This document shows positions 1 through 7,812 of a DNA stretch of 20,396 nt, one piece after another. How positions within the stretch are numbered: the first letter of the stretch is position 1; each line of letters opens with the position of its first letter. Position numbers and translations under genes: made by a program. The notes below the pieces were generated by a model. That model was not told the DNA's origin, did no database searches, and saw only the letters and a list, made by a program, of their open reading frames with translations. The stretch comes from a virus, in the IMG/VR virus record IMGVR_UViG_3300012685_000016, positions 1 through 20,396 of that record; one strand, given 5' to 3'.

Positions 1-1
1 G

Positions 2-79
2 GTCTCCGATTGGCGCGGAGAGTTCAGAACTTCAGACTCGGCGCAACGCTGGGTCACCAACGCGGCGCAATGTCGCTGA
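2..79 (+). CDS. possible C-terminal end of an upstream gene (partial)
   Basis: This frame is open from the window edge and ends at a TGA just before the terminase Shine-Dalgarno sequence. It encodes about 25 residues, and the stop-to-start spacing would suit the tightly packed operon. A second frame (ending 84-86) is also open, so the choice rests only on slightly better third-position GC and on spacing. No family can be recognised from so short a tail. The alternative is that bases 1-82 are an untranslated leader or lie near a packaging site, but nothing here positively shows a cos or pac site. Confidence 0.25.
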   Translation, partial: VSDWRGEFRTSDSAQRWVTNAAQCR

Positions 80-91
80 GGAGTGATCGAC

Positions 92-655
92 ATGACCAAG
101 GGCGGAGCGCGGAACAGGTCCGGGCCGCAGGCTGATCCGAATTCGGGTCGCAGTGATCGTCGGGGCTTCTCGCTGGACGCTTTGCCGGCCGAGGGCTACT
201 CGGGTGAAGTGCCTGAGTTCCCGCTGGAGCAGGTGTCCCTGTATATCGAGCGCAAGGAAGGGTCCCGCGGCGAGTGGACCACGGTCCGCGAGTTCGACTC
301 CGAGGGTTCGGAGGCGTTCCGTGCGCGCGAGGCCGACCTGTGGGCCTGGGTTTGGACGCTTCCTCAGGCGGCGGCGTGGGCGCGGGAACGGTGGCGCTGG
401 CATTCGGTTGCGATGTGGGTCCGGACCGCGATCGTGTGCGAGGGCGGCGAGGCGCAGGCCGCGGACAAGAACTCGCTTCACCGGTTCGCCGACCAGATCG
501 GCATGACGCCGGCGGGGTTGCGGGAGAACGGCTGGAAGATCTCCACCGATGAGGTCGCGGAGAAACGTGACGCGGATCCGCAGGCTGATGCTCGAGCGGA
601 GGCCCGGGCTCTGAAGTCGCGGCTTTCGGTCGTGGCTGATGGCTCCGGAGGCTAG
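92..655 (+). CDS. probable terminase small subunit
   Basis: Likely DNA-recognition subunit of the packaging motor, which selects phage DNA and hands it to the large terminase. The call rests mainly on position directly before an unmistakable large terminase, with a 17-base overlap, and on size (187 residues). The protein has a polar N-terminus, a Trp/Arg-rich central helical part (about residues 80-115) and a charged, Ala/Arg-rich C-terminal helix. The central stretch ends in a 'MTPAGLRENGWKI' segment that could be part of a helix-turn-helix. The ATG at 92 is preferred because GAGGAG (78-83) lies 8 bases upstream. An in-frame GTG at 83 overlaps that Shine-Dalgarno and would add three residues. 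No small-terminase motif is diagnostic by eye, so family membership is inferred from context. Confidence 0.75.
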   Translation: MTKGGARNRSGPQADPNSGRSDRRGFSLDALPAEGYSGEVPEFPLEQVSLYIERKEGSRGEWTTVREFDSEGSEAFRAREADLWAWVWTLPQAAAWARERWRWHSVAMWVRTAIVCEGGEAQAADKNSLHRFADQIGMTPAGLRENGWKISTDEVAEKRDADPQADARAEARALKSRLSVVADGSGG

Positions 656-2264
656 GCGGTACGACCCGGACTTTCCGACGCTGTGGGTCGCGCCCGCTTG
701 GGTGGAGCGGCACTGCATCATCCCGGACGGGTTCCGGAAGGGTGCGCCGTTCCGGCATTACGACTGGCAGCTCTGGTGCACGCTGAACCACTACCGCGTC
801 CGGGAGGGCGCGGAGGCGTTCGACGAGAACGGCTACCCGACGAGGGCGGCGGCGTTCCACTACCGCCGGTTTCAGGTCATCGCGCCGCAGAAGGTCGGCA
901 AGGGCCCGTGGACGGCGACGCTCGCCGCGAACGAGGGTGTCGGGCCGGCACTGTTCGCCGGGTGGGCCGGGGACGATGACGGGTACGTCTGCGCCGATCA
1001 TGGTTGTGGCTGCGGGTGGGAGTACCCGTACGACCCCGGTGAGCCGATGGGGATGCCGTGGTCGACGCCGCTGATCCAGTTGTTGGCGACGTCGGAAGAC
1101 CAGGTCGACAACATCTACCGGCCGCTGCAGGCGATGGCGCGCAACGGCCCGCTGTCGGATCTGATGCTGGTCCGCGAGGGTTTCATCCGGCTGCCGAACG
1201 ACGGCCGGATCGACGCGGTCACGGCGTCGGCGCAGTCGAGGTTGGGTAACCCGGTCACGGCGTACTTTCAGGACGAGTCGCAGCTGTTCACCCTCGAGAA
1301 CAAGATGATCCGGGTCGCCGAGACGCAACGGCGGGGCGCGGCGGGCATGGGCGGCCGCGGCGGGGAGACGACGAACTGCTACGACCCGTCGCAGAACTCG
1401 ACGGCCCAACGCACGCGGGAGTCGCGGGCGAAGGACGTGTTCCGGTTCTACGAGCCGCCGCCGGCCGGGCTGAAGTACACGGTCAAGGCGGAGCGGCGCC
1501 GGATCCACGCGTTCAACTACTCCGGGTCGCCGCACGTCAACATCGACTCGATCGAAGGCGAGTCCGCCGAGCTCGCGGAGAAGGACCCCGGGCAGGCTGA
1601 GCGGTTCTTCGGGAACCGCATGGTCGCCGGGCTCGGCACGTGGATGGACGGCGACCGGTGGGACGCCCGCAAGGCGCCGATGAAGGTGCCGCGGCGCACT
1701 CAGGTTGTCCTCGGGTTCGACGGTTCCGATGTGGACGACTGGACAGGGATCCGCGCGCAGACCCGCGACGGGTTCCAGTTCACCCCGGTCACGCCGGGCG
1801 GTCCGACGATCTGGAACCCGGCGGACTACGACGGGCGGGTACCGCGGCTCGAGGTCGCCGCCGCCGTGGAGTGGCTGTACACGAACTTCGAGGTGATCCG
1901 TGGGTATTTCGATCCCCCGTACTGGGAGACGGAGATCGACGGGTGGGCGGAGAAGTTCGGAGAAAAGCGTGTCATCCGGTTCTCCACGTACCGGCCGGTG
2001 CAGATGCACGCGGCGTGTGAGCGGCAAATCGTCGACGTGAACAAGGCCGACAGCAAGTTCTCTCACGACGGCTGTGAGGTGACCTCGCAGCACATGAGGA
2101 GCGCGCGGAAGGCGCAGCGCCCGTCGAACCGGTACGTCCTGGCCAAACCAGGCGACGGACGAAAGATCGACATGGCTGTGGTGTCGGTGCTGTGCAACGA
2201 AGCCGCCGGGGATGTGACCGCGGCGAAGCTCTGGAAGCAGACCAACTACGTCTACACCGCATAG
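639..2264 (+). CDS. terL: terminase large subunit (ATPase and nuclease)
   Basis: Motor subunit that pumps DNA into the procapsid using ATP and cuts the concatemer. At 541 residues it has the usual length. A Walker A-like P-loop, APQKVGKG, lies at residues 82-89, and a Walker B with catalytic acid, AYFQDES, at 208-214. The C-terminal RNase H-like nuclease is indicated by acidic positions in GFDGSD (Asp361), YFDPPYW (Asp425) and KIDMAVV (Asp511). Between Walker A and B lies an unusual cluster, CADHGCGC (residues 118-125), that could bind a metal. The ATG overlaps the end of the small terminase gene, implying translational coupling. The stop TAG is embedded in the Shine-Dalgarno of the portal gene. 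The identification is secure; the metal-binding idea is inference. Confidence 0.95.
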   Translation: MAPEARRYDPDFPTLWVAPAWVERHCIIPDGFRKGAPFRHYDWQLWCTLNHYRVREGAEAFDENGYPTRAAAFHYRRFQVIAPQKVGKGPWTATLAANEGVGPALFAGWAGDDDGYVCADHGCGCGWEYPYDPGEPMGMPWSTPLIQLLATSEDQVDNIYRPLQAMARNGPLSDLMLVREGFIRLPNDGRIDAVTASAQSRLGNPVTAYFQDESQLFTLENKMIRVAETQRRGAAGMGGRGGETTNCYDPSQNSTAQRTRESRAKDVFRFYEPPPAGLKYTVKAERRRIHAFNYSGSPHVNIDSIEGESAELAEKDPGQAERFFGNRMVAGLGTWMDGDRWDARKAPMKVPRRTQVVLGFDGSDVDDWTGIRAQTRDGFQFTPVTPGGPTIWNPADYDGRVPRLEVAAAVEWLYTNFEVIRGYFDPPYWETEIDGWAEKFGEKRVIRFSTYRPVQMHAACERQIVDVNKADSKFSHDGCEVTSQHMRSARKAQRPSNRYVLAKPGDGRKIDMAVVSVLCNEAAGDVTAAKLWKQTNYVYTA

Positions 2265-2275
2265 GAGGAGGGCCC

Positions 2276-3730
2276 GTGGCGACTGAGGCCGAAGCCCTCC
2301 AACTGGTCGCGTTGCTCGACAGCGAACTGATCAACCGTCGGACGGTGGTGGACCGCAACGCCCGCTACTACCGGGGTGAGCAGCCGCTGAGGTTCGCTTC
2401 GCAGGAGTTCCAGAAGTACCACGGTGATCGGTACGTCGACTTCTCCGACAACTGGGTGCAGGTCGTCTCGGACTCCCCGATCGAGCGTCTCACCACCATT
2501 GGGATCAAGGCCCCGGGTGAGGAGAAGGCGGACGTTGAGTCGTGGCGGGTGTGGCAGACCAACGCCTTGGACGCGGACTCGCAGCTCGGCTATCTGGGTG
2601 CGGTGAACGCGGGCCGGTCGTTCGTGTTGGTGTGGGGCGACCCCGGCGACGAAGAAACCCCGATCGTGACGTTCGAGGACGCTTCGCAGTGCGTGGTGGT
2701 GTACGAGCCGGGTTCGCGCCGGCGGCGGCGCGCGGCGCTGAAGAAGTGGCAGGACGGCAACTGCGACTACGCGACCCTGTACTTGCCGGATGAGGTGTGG
2801 AAGTTCGAACGGCCGTTGCAGCGGATGGAAAAGTCCCCGCAGATGGCGTCGGTCGACGAGGAACTGAAGACATGGGAACCCCGCGACCTCGCAGAGCCGA
2901 ACCCGCAGCCGAACCCCATGGGCGTCGTGCCGATGGTGGAGCTGCCGAACAAGCCGATGCTCGCGGAGGACCCCATCCCGGACGTGTCGGGTGTGGTGCC
3001 GATGCAGGACGCGGTGAACCTGCTGTGGGCGCAGCTGTTCACCGCCTCGGACTTCGCGTCGTTCCATCAGCGGATTGTGCTCGGCGCGGAACGCCCAATG
3101 ATCCCGCTCTTGAACGCTCAGGGTGAGGTAATCGGGTCCCGGCCGGTGGACATGGAGAAGTTCGCTGTCGACCGGGTCCTGTGGATCACCGATGAGAACG
3201 CGAAGATTGCGCAGTGGAACGCGACGGACCTCAACGCCTACACGGACATCATCGAGGTAGCTGTCGGGCACATCGCGGCGCAGACGCGGACTCCGCAGCA
3301 CTACCTGATCGGGAAGATGGCGAACCTGTCCGGGGACGCCCTGATCGCCGCTGAAACCGGTCTGGTGAAGCGGGTCCAGGAAAAGCAGCTGTGGTACGGA
3401 CAGGCCGAGCGGGAGATGTTCGGCCTGATCGCGCTCGCGCAGGGCAACAAGGCGAAGGCGAAGGCCATCACCGCGGGAACGGTCCTGTGGGCCGACGCGG
3501 AGTCGCGGTCGCAGGCGCAGCTGGCGGACGCGTTGCTGAAGCTCCGGCAGATCGGGTTCCCGTTCGAGTGGATCGCGTCCCGGTGGGGGCTCACGCCGCA
3601 AGAGGTCGTGGACCTGATCGACATGAAGAAGCGCGAGACCAACGCGGACGCCGCGGCCGCGGCCGCTTTGGCACTCAAGAACACGACCCCGCCGACTGGT
3701 CCAGTGCAGCAGCCCGCGCCGGTCCAGTAA
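2276..3730 (+). CDS. portal protein (SPP1 gp6-like)
   Basis: Forms the dodecameric ring at one capsid vertex through which DNA enters and to which the neck attaches. It is 484 residues when started at GTG 2276, which is preceded by AGGAGG at 2263-2268 with a 7-base spacer. A longer in-frame reading from 2192 would run deep into the terminase gene and has no supporting ribosome site. The N-terminal part (residues 1-60) has the 'NARYYRGEQPL' pattern of gp6-type portals, followed by 'DNWVQVVSDSPIERL'. The middle region is a mixed beta/alpha wing, then come the long helices of the stem and crown. The last 30 residues are Ala- and Pro/Gln-rich and probably disordered. Position between the large terminase and the scaffold/capsid genes agrees. 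No MuF-type minor head domain is fused to it. Confidence 0.92.
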   Translation: MATEAEALQLVALLDSELINRRTVVDRNARYYRGEQPLRFASQEFQKYHGDRYVDFSDNWVQVVSDSPIERLTTIGIKAPGEEKADVESWRVWQTNALDADSQLGYLGAVNAGRSFVLVWGDPGDEETPIVTFEDASQCVVVYEPGSRRRRRAALKKWQDGNCDYATLYLPDEVWKFERPLQRMEKSPQMASVDEELKTWEPRDLAEPNPQPNPMGVVPMVELPNKPMLAEDPIPDVSGVVPMQDAVNLLWAQLFTASDFASFHQRIVLGAERPMIPLLNAQGEVIGSRPVDMEKFAVDRVLWITDENAKIAQWNATDLNAYTDIIEVAVGHIAAQTRTPQHYLIGKMANLSGDALIAAETGLVKRVQEKQLWYGQAEREMFGLIALAQGNKAKAKAITAGTVLWADAESRSQAQLADALLKLRQIGFPFEWIASRWGLTPQEVVDLIDMKKRETNADAAAAAALALKNTTPPTGPVQQPAPVQ

Positions 3731-3740
3731 TAGATCTGAC

Positions 3741-3757
3741 CTGCGCGCAACGCGCGG
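3741..3757. other. short GC hairpin in the portal-scaffold gap
   Basis: A GCGCG/CGCGC stem with a CAA loop, extended by one G-T wobble pair and one C-G pair, lies in the 55-base gap between the portal stop and the scaffold start. There is no T tract after it, so it does not look like an intrinsic terminator. It could slow translation, protect an RNA end, or be chance in GC-rich DNA. Confidence 0.3.
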
Positions 3758-3785
3758 ATCACCACCCCCGCAATGGGAGATACGC

Positions 3786-4424
3786 ATGGAGAAAACAGCC
3801 GAGGAACTCGCCGCCGAAGCTGCCGCCGCCGAGGCGGAAGCCGCAGCAGCCGTCGAGGCGGACGACGAGGAAGACGAGCCTGAAGGCGCCGAGCAACTCG
3901 GTGACGCAGGGAAGCGTGCCCTCGACGCCATGAAGGCGAAGAAGAACGACTACCGCGACAAGCTCCGTGCCGCGAACACCGAACTGGAGACGCTCCGCAA
4001 CGGAGCGACCAAAAAGGACGGCGAGCTCGACGCCGACCAGATCCGCCGCGAAGCGGAGACGGCGGCAACCACGAAGGCGAACGCACGGATCGTCCGATCG
4101 GAGATCCGAGCCGCCGCAGCCGGCAAGCTGGCCGACCCGAAAGACGCCCTCACCTTCCTTGACCTCTCACAGTTCGAGGTCGACGACAACGGTGAGGTCG
4201 ACAGCGAAGAGGTCGCCGACGCGATCGACGAACTGGTGAAGAACAAGCCCTACCTGGCAGCCGCAACGGCGAAGAGGTTCCAGGGCACCGGCGACGGCGG
4301 CGCGGCACGCAAATCGGGCAAGCCGAAGCAGCTCACCGAAGCCGACCTCAAAACCATGACAGCCGACCAGATCGTGAAGGCGCAGGCCGAAGGCCGCTGC
4401 GCTGACCTGCTCGGCGCCGGCTAA
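3786..4424 (+). CDS. capsid scaffolding protein
   Basis: Probable internal scaffold that guides assembly of capsid subunits and leaves or is degraded before packaging. The 212-residue product is highly charged. It has an Ala/Glu-rich acidic N-terminus (residues 1-40, including 'EADDEEDEPEG'), a long predicted coiled coil (about 42-115), and a short basic-to-acidic helical C-terminus (about 165-212) of the kind that contacts the coat protein. It sits immediately before the major capsid gene, where scaffolds usually lie. No serine- or cysteine-protease signature is visible, and no separate maturation protease occurs between portal and capsid genes. GGGAGA sits 5 bases before the ATG. Assignment is from composition and position rather than from a catalytic motif. 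Confidence 0.82.
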   Translation: MEKTAEELAAEAAAAEAEAAAAVEADDEEDEPEGAEQLGDAGKRALDAMKAKKNDYRDKLRAANTELETLRNGATKKDGELDADQIRREAETAATTKANARIVRSEIRAAAAGKLADPKDALTFLDLSQFEVDDNGEVDSEEVADAIDELVKNKPYLAAATAKRFQGTGDGGAARKSGKPKQLTEADLKTMTADQIVKAQAEGRCADLLGAG

Positions 4425-4441
4425 CCAGAAAGGGGCCCCTC

Positions 4442-5317
4442 GTGGCCATCACCCGATTCAGGCCGGAGATCTGGTCCGCCAATCTCCTGGTCGCACTGCG
4501 GAAGCAGCTCGTGTACGCCGGTCCCGGCATCATGAACCGCGACTACGAGGGTGAGATCACCCAGTCCGGTGACACTGTCCGGATCACGTCCATCGGTGAC
4601 CCGACCATCGGCACGTACAACGCGAACACGACCACGGTCACTCCCGAGGAACTGACGGACGCGCAGCGGACCCTGGTCGTCGACCAGGCGAAGTACTTCA
4701 GCTTCTTCGTCGACGACATCGACCAGCGGCAGGCCAAGGGGAATGTGATCCCCGAGGCGATGTCCCGCGCGGCCTACAAGATCGCCGACGTCGTGGACCA
4801 GTACGTCGCGTCGTTCTACACCGGCGCGCAGACCGCGAACGTCCTCGGGTCGACCGGCTCGCCGATCCTCGCCGGTCCGACGGCGGACACCACCAAGTCG
4901 CTGTTCTACGACCTGGTCCTGGTTCCGCTGCGGACCAAGCTGAACCGTGCCAACGTCCAGAGCGAAGGCCGCTACGTCGTGGTGTCGCCGGAGGCCACGG
5001 CGCGACTGCTGCTCGACTCCCGGTTCATCAAGGTCAACGAATCCGGGACCAGTGAGGCGCTGCGAAACGGCATCGTTGGCCGCGCGGCGGGGTTCGACAT
5101 TCTCGAGTCGAACAACGTTCCCAACCCGACCGGCAACGTCCACGTGATCCAGGCCGGCGTGAACCGGGCGATCAGCTTCGCCGAGCAGATCAACAAGACC
5201 GAGGCGTACCGCCCCGAGGCGAAGTTCGCCGACGCGGTCAAGGGCCTCGTTCTGTACGGCGCGAAGCTCCTCCGTCCCGACTCGATCGCCGTCGCCTACG
5301 CCGACGTGCTCTCCTAA
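4442..5317 (+). CDS. major capsid protein (HK97-type fold expected)
   Basis: Main shell protein of the icosahedral head, 291 residues. The N-terminus 'RFRPEIWSANLLVALRK' and the following 'GDTVRITSIGDPTIGTY' segment are typical of actinophage capsid proteins. 'NVIPEAMSRAAYKIADVVDQ' resembles the spine helix region, and the C-terminal 'VKGLVLYGAKLLRPDSIAV' strand matches the usual last domain strand. The GTG start follows AGAAAGG by a short spacer. The gene lies between the scaffold and a small beta-rich protein, the classical head-gene order. Since no protease gene is seen and the N-terminus already looks like mature coat protein, proteolytic trimming is probably not used; that is inference. 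Confidence 0.92.
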   Translation: MAITRFRPEIWSANLLVALRKQLVYAGPGIMNRDYEGEITQSGDTVRITSIGDPTIGTYNANTTTVTPEELTDAQRTLVVDQAKYFSFFVDDIDQRQAKGNVIPEAMSRAAYKIADVVDQYVASFYTGAQTANVLGSTGSPILAGPTADTTKSLFYDLVLVPLRTKLNRANVQSEGRYVVVSPEATARLLLDSRFIKVNESGTSEALRNGIVGRAAGFDILESNNVPNPTGNVHVIQAGVNRAISFAEQINKTEAYRPEAKFADAVKGLVLYGAKLLRPDSIAVAYADVLS

Positions 5318-5330
5318 GGAGGACTGACCA

Positions 5331-5717
5331 ATGGCACGCACCGCTGTCGCGTACAGCAATCTCGTTCCGAACAGCAACCTCGCCGACCCGTCGGCCACTG
5401 CGGTCACGTCGGGCGCCGGCAACGGCGCGCAGATCCCCGACGTGTCGCCGAACCGGCGCCAGTCGCTGCCCGAACTGACGCTGCTGCGAGTCAGCAACGC
5501 CTCGGGTGGCTCCGGCACCGCGACCCTGAAGGCGGGCGCAGCCCCGCCGGCGCTCGCCGCGGGGCTCGGGGACTTCACGGTCACCGTCGCGAACACGGCC
5601 ACCCAGTGGATCGGCCCGGTCGAATCCGGTCGGTTCATGCAGGCCGACGGATCGCTGATCCTGGAGACCTCGGTCGCGATGTCCGTGACCGCGTTCAAGG
5701 TTCCCCGGAACACCTGA
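5331..5717 (+). CDS. probable head decoration protein
   Basis: A 128-residue, Ala/Ser/Gly/Thr-rich protein with alternating hydrophobic beta strands and no charged helices, starting 13 bases after the capsid gene and preceded by a perfect AGGAGG. Small beta-rich proteins placed directly after the major capsid gene commonly decorate the capsid exterior, and that role is proposed here. The C-terminal half (about residues 50-125) resembles the product of the gene at 7813: both have an LxVxNASGGS strand-turn followed about 35 residues later by a GP turn and a final pair of strands. The N-terminal 45 residues are low-complexity and look flexible. The alternative is a minor head or neck component. 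The stop codon overlaps the next start as TGATG. Confidence 0.65.
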   Translation: MARTAVAYSNLVPNSNLADPSATAVTSGAGNGAQIPDVSPNRRQSLPELTLLRVSNASGGSGTATLKAGAAPPALAAGLGDFTVTVANTATQWIGPVESGRFMQADGSLILETSVAMSVTAFKVPRNT

Positions 5718-6031
5718 TGGCCGAGGAGGAGCGCGAGCTCGCGCATTTCCGAGGCGAGGGCGGCCAGGTCATCGGTATGGATCTGCCGCTGGACGAGACG
5801 ATGCAGGACAAGGTCACCAAGGGGTACCTGAAGCGGGTCAACGAGGACGGTTCGCCGTTCGTCGACGAGTCCGTGAGCAGTGACCTCACCAAGGGGAGCT
5901 CGCCGCGGCCCGCGGTGAACGCGCCGAAGGCGGAGTGGGTCGGGTACGCGGTGAACGCGCTCGGCATGGAGCCGGACGACGCCGAGGCCGCGACCAAGCA
6001 GGACCTCATCGATCTCGCGAACCAGCAGTAG
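5717..6031 (+). CDS. small acidic protein with LEM/HeH-like C-terminus
   Basis: A 104-residue protein of unknown function. Its first part is polar and acidic, beginning 'MAEEERELAHFRGEGG'. The C-terminal 35 residues ('KAEWVGYAVNALGM' then 'TKQDLIDLA') have the helix-extended-loop-helix look of LEM/HeH/SAP-like modules that recur in small phage head proteins, often near the capsid and connector genes. The ATG shares a base with the previous stop (TGATG) and has no good Shine-Dalgarno, so it is probably translated by reinitiation after the decoration gene. A longer in-frame reading beginning at 5606 would lie inside the decoration gene and is not favoured. A structural role in head or neck is possible but not shown. 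Confidence 0.7.
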   Translation: MAEEERELAHFRGEGGQVIGMDLPLDETMQDKVTKGYLKRVNEDGSPFVDESVSSDLTKGSSPRPAVNAPKAEWVGYAVNALGMEPDDAEAATKQDLIDLANQQ

Positions 6032-6043
6032 AGGGAGGCCACC

Positions 6044-6637
6044 GTGGCACTGCAAGACCTGGCGACGGTGGCTGACCTCGAAGACAGGAACGTCACCGTC
6101 CCGGCTGGTGTTCAGCCGTCGGTGTTCCTCGCGGCCGCAGGCGCGGCCGTTCGGGACGCGGCGGGGGTGCCGATCACGGCGGAGACGTTCACGGTCACTA
6201 TCCCCGGCGTCCCGGATCAGTGGCTCCCACTGCCCGGCCAGCCGGTCACGTCGGTGGCCACTGTGCTGCTTGACGGGGTCGCGGTGACGGACTGGAAGCT
6301 TGTCGGCGGCCGCCTGTGGCGCCGCGGCGGGTGGGAAGCGGTGTGCGGGGAACCGTCCAACGTGACTCTCACCATCACCGGCGGACTCCTCGAGGTCCCG
6401 AAGGACATCGTCGACCTCGTCTGCTCGGTGGCGGGGCTCGGAATGCGGGAAGCCGCGGCCGGCGAGTATTCGTCGGCGGGTGACCTGGTGAGCGTCAGCA
6501 TCGACGACTACACCGAACAGCACGGCAACTACCAGGGGGCGGACCGGCTCGCCGGTCTGCTCGAGCTGCCACCGGCGACGCGGGAGCGTCTTCGGGCGCG
6601 GTTCGGTGGCGGCGTGGATCTGCTGAGGTCGCGGTGA
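6044..6637 (+). CDS. head-tail connector (adaptor) protein
   Basis: Probable adaptor ring that docks below the portal (the position of HK97 gp6 or SPP1 gp15). The 197-residue protein opens with a helical 'LATVADLEDRNVTV' segment, typical of connector N-termini, followed by Pro/Val-rich beta strands (about residues 55-110) and a C-terminal helical bundle. Connector proteins of actinophages often carry such an inserted beta sheet. It is the first gene of a run of four overlapping neck/tail-joining genes, in the order expected for adaptor, stopper, gp10-like and terminator. The GTG start lies 4 bases downstream of GAGGGAGG. The role is inferred from order plus overall pattern. Confidence 0.78.
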   Translation: MALQDLATVADLEDRNVTVPAGVQPSVFLAAAGAAVRDAAGVPITAETFTVTIPGVPDQWLPLPGQPVTSVATVLLDGVAVTDWKLVGGRLWRRGGWEAVCGEPSNVTLTITGGLLEVPKDIVDLVCSVAGLGMREAAAGEYSSAGDLVSVSIDDYTEQHGNYQGADRLAGLLELPPATRERLRARFGGGVDLLRSR

Positions 6638-7026
6638 GTGCGCTCGGCGCGGTCATGCGCGGACGCGCGCGCGCCGAGGCGCTGATGCTGGACACCTGCA
6701 CCGTCAAGGCGGTCACCGGGAACACCACCAATCCCACCACGGCGGTCGTCACCCCGACGTACGGGGCTGCGGTGTACACGGGGAAGTGCAAGGTCCAGAA
6801 CCAACGGTCGTTCCCGTCCAACCCGGACGCCGGCGAGCACCAGTTCACCACCACCCCGAACGAACTTCACTTGCCGGTCGCGGCGGTGGTGGCGACGGGG
6901 CAGTTGGTGACGATCACGGCGGCGGTGGATCCGGTGAACGTGGGCCGGAAGTTCCGGATCCGCTCCACAGACCGGAAGTCCCTTCAGACGGCACTCAGGT
7001 GTCAGGTTGAGGAGATAGTCGGATGA
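6634..7026 (+). CDS. head closure (stopper) protein
   Basis: A 130-residue protein in the head-closure slot, overlapping the connector gene by GTGA. After a short N-terminal helix ('ALGAVMRGRARAEAL') comes a beta-rich core with 'LDTCTVKAVTGN', a 'VYTGKCKVQ' strand and a C-terminal 'VGRKFRIRS' strand. That layout matches the small actinobacterial head-tail joining family I associate with DUF6093. Such proteins bind below the adaptor and keep DNA in the filled head. Two Cys residues (in 'DTC' and 'GKC') sit on neighbouring strands. The family name is from memory and was not searched. Confidence 0.72.
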   Translation: MSALGAVMRGRARAEALMLDTCTVKAVTGNTTNPTTAVVTPTYGAAVYTGKCKVQNQRSFPSNPDAGEHQFTTTPNELHLPVAAVVATGQLVTITAAVDPVNVGRKFRIRSTDRKSLQTALRCQVEEIVG

Positions 7027-7391
7027 CCACTGTGGACACCAGCCAGCTGGACGCGCTGGTCGCTGATCTGGAGAAGATCCCAGCGGAGAAGCGGAAAGAG
7101 TTCCGCAAGGTCCTTGAGCGTGGCGCGCTGAACATCAAAAACGGGCTGCGTGCCGACGCGACCGGGCATCCGACGTACCGGTACTTCCCGTTTTCGATCA
7201 CGTACGACATGACGGGGGAGTTCTCGGCGGAGATCGGGCCGGACAAGGACCGTGTTCAGGGAGCGCTCGGAAACTTACTGTATTTCGGCCGGTCTGACTC
7301 CGGTGGCGTGCTGAACATCAACGGCCCCATCGAACGGGAAGCCCCGCGGCTCGAGGACTTCGCCGCCGACGTCGCCGCGGACATCCTGTGA
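7023..7391 (+). CDS. HK97 gp10-like neck/tail-completion protein
   Basis: A 122-residue protein joined to its neighbours by ATGA at the start and GTGA at the end. It begins with a long amphipathic helix ('TSQLDALVADLEKIPAEKR' onward), then beta strands including 'ITYDMTGEFSAEIGPDKDR', and a C-terminal helix. This is the layout of HK97 gp10-like proteins, which act at the head-tail joint or in tail completion. Its place directly before the tail terminator is the conserved order. The exact step it performs is not settled even in well-studied families. Confidence 0.78.
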   Translation: MTTVDTSQLDALVADLEKIPAEKRKEFRKVLERGALNIKNGLRADATGHPTYRYFPFSITYDMTGEFSAEIGPDKDRVQGALGNLLYFGRSDSGGVLNINGPIEREAPRLEDFAADVAADIL

Positions 7392-7810
7392 CCGAGACGG
7401 ACCTGATCCAGAAGCACCGCACCGCGCTGAAGACGCTGCTGTCGGCGGTGAACTTCACGATGCACGACGGCGCGGTCCCGGACCTTCCTTCGTTCCCGTA
7501 CTTCGTGCTGTACACGGACACCGGCATCGACGCGAAGACGAAGGTGTGCGGGGATTCGGACGAGACGACATTCCGGTTCCAGATCACCTCTGTCGGTGAG
7601 ACCGCGGATTCGGCGGCGGTCGTCGCCGGTGCGGTCCGCGCGGTCGTCCTCGACGCCAGGCCGGTCGTTGTCGGTCGGGGGTCGGTGAACCGGATCCGGA
7701 AAGAGACGGGGATCCCGGTCCGGGAGGACAAGGACGTGACCCTGCCGGGAAGCAATCGCCACCCGCTGTACGCGGTGGACACGTACGTATTCGAGTCCTG
7801 GAAGGACTGA
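7388..7810 (+). CDS. tail terminator protein
   Basis: A 140-residue protein proposed to cap the tail tube and join it to the head. It has an N-terminal helix ('LIQKHRTALKTLLSAV'), a central sheet with 'FPYFVLYTDTGID' and 'TTFRFQITSVGET', a helix with 'DSAAVVAGAVRAVVLD', and a final strand pair. This alpha/beta layout is that of gpU/HK97 gp11-like terminators. It lies between the gp10-like gene and the tail tube genes. The GTG start overlaps the preceding stop. Confidence comes from fold pattern plus synteny. Confidence 0.77.
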   Translation: MTETDLIQKHRTALKTLLSAVNFTMHDGAVPDLPSFPYFVLYTDTGIDAKTKVCGDSDETTFRFQITSVGETADSAAVVAGAVRAVVLDARPVVVGRGSVNRIRKETGIPVREDKDVTLPGSNRHPLYAVDTYVFESWKD

Positions 7811-7812
7811 CC

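Noticed and set aside
54-2093. Long antisense open frame over the terminase genes
   Set aside because: It is Arg/Pro/Val-rich low-complexity translation typical of the reverse strand of high-GC coding DNA. The + strand genes here have clear motifs.
3741-3757. GC hairpin after the portal gene as a terminator
   Set aside because: The stem is short and there is no T tract, so it is listed only as a hairpin.
4421-6523. 700-codon antisense open frame over capsid and neck genes
   Set aside because: Same GC-driven shadow pattern, no family resemblance, and it spans five well-supported + strand genes.
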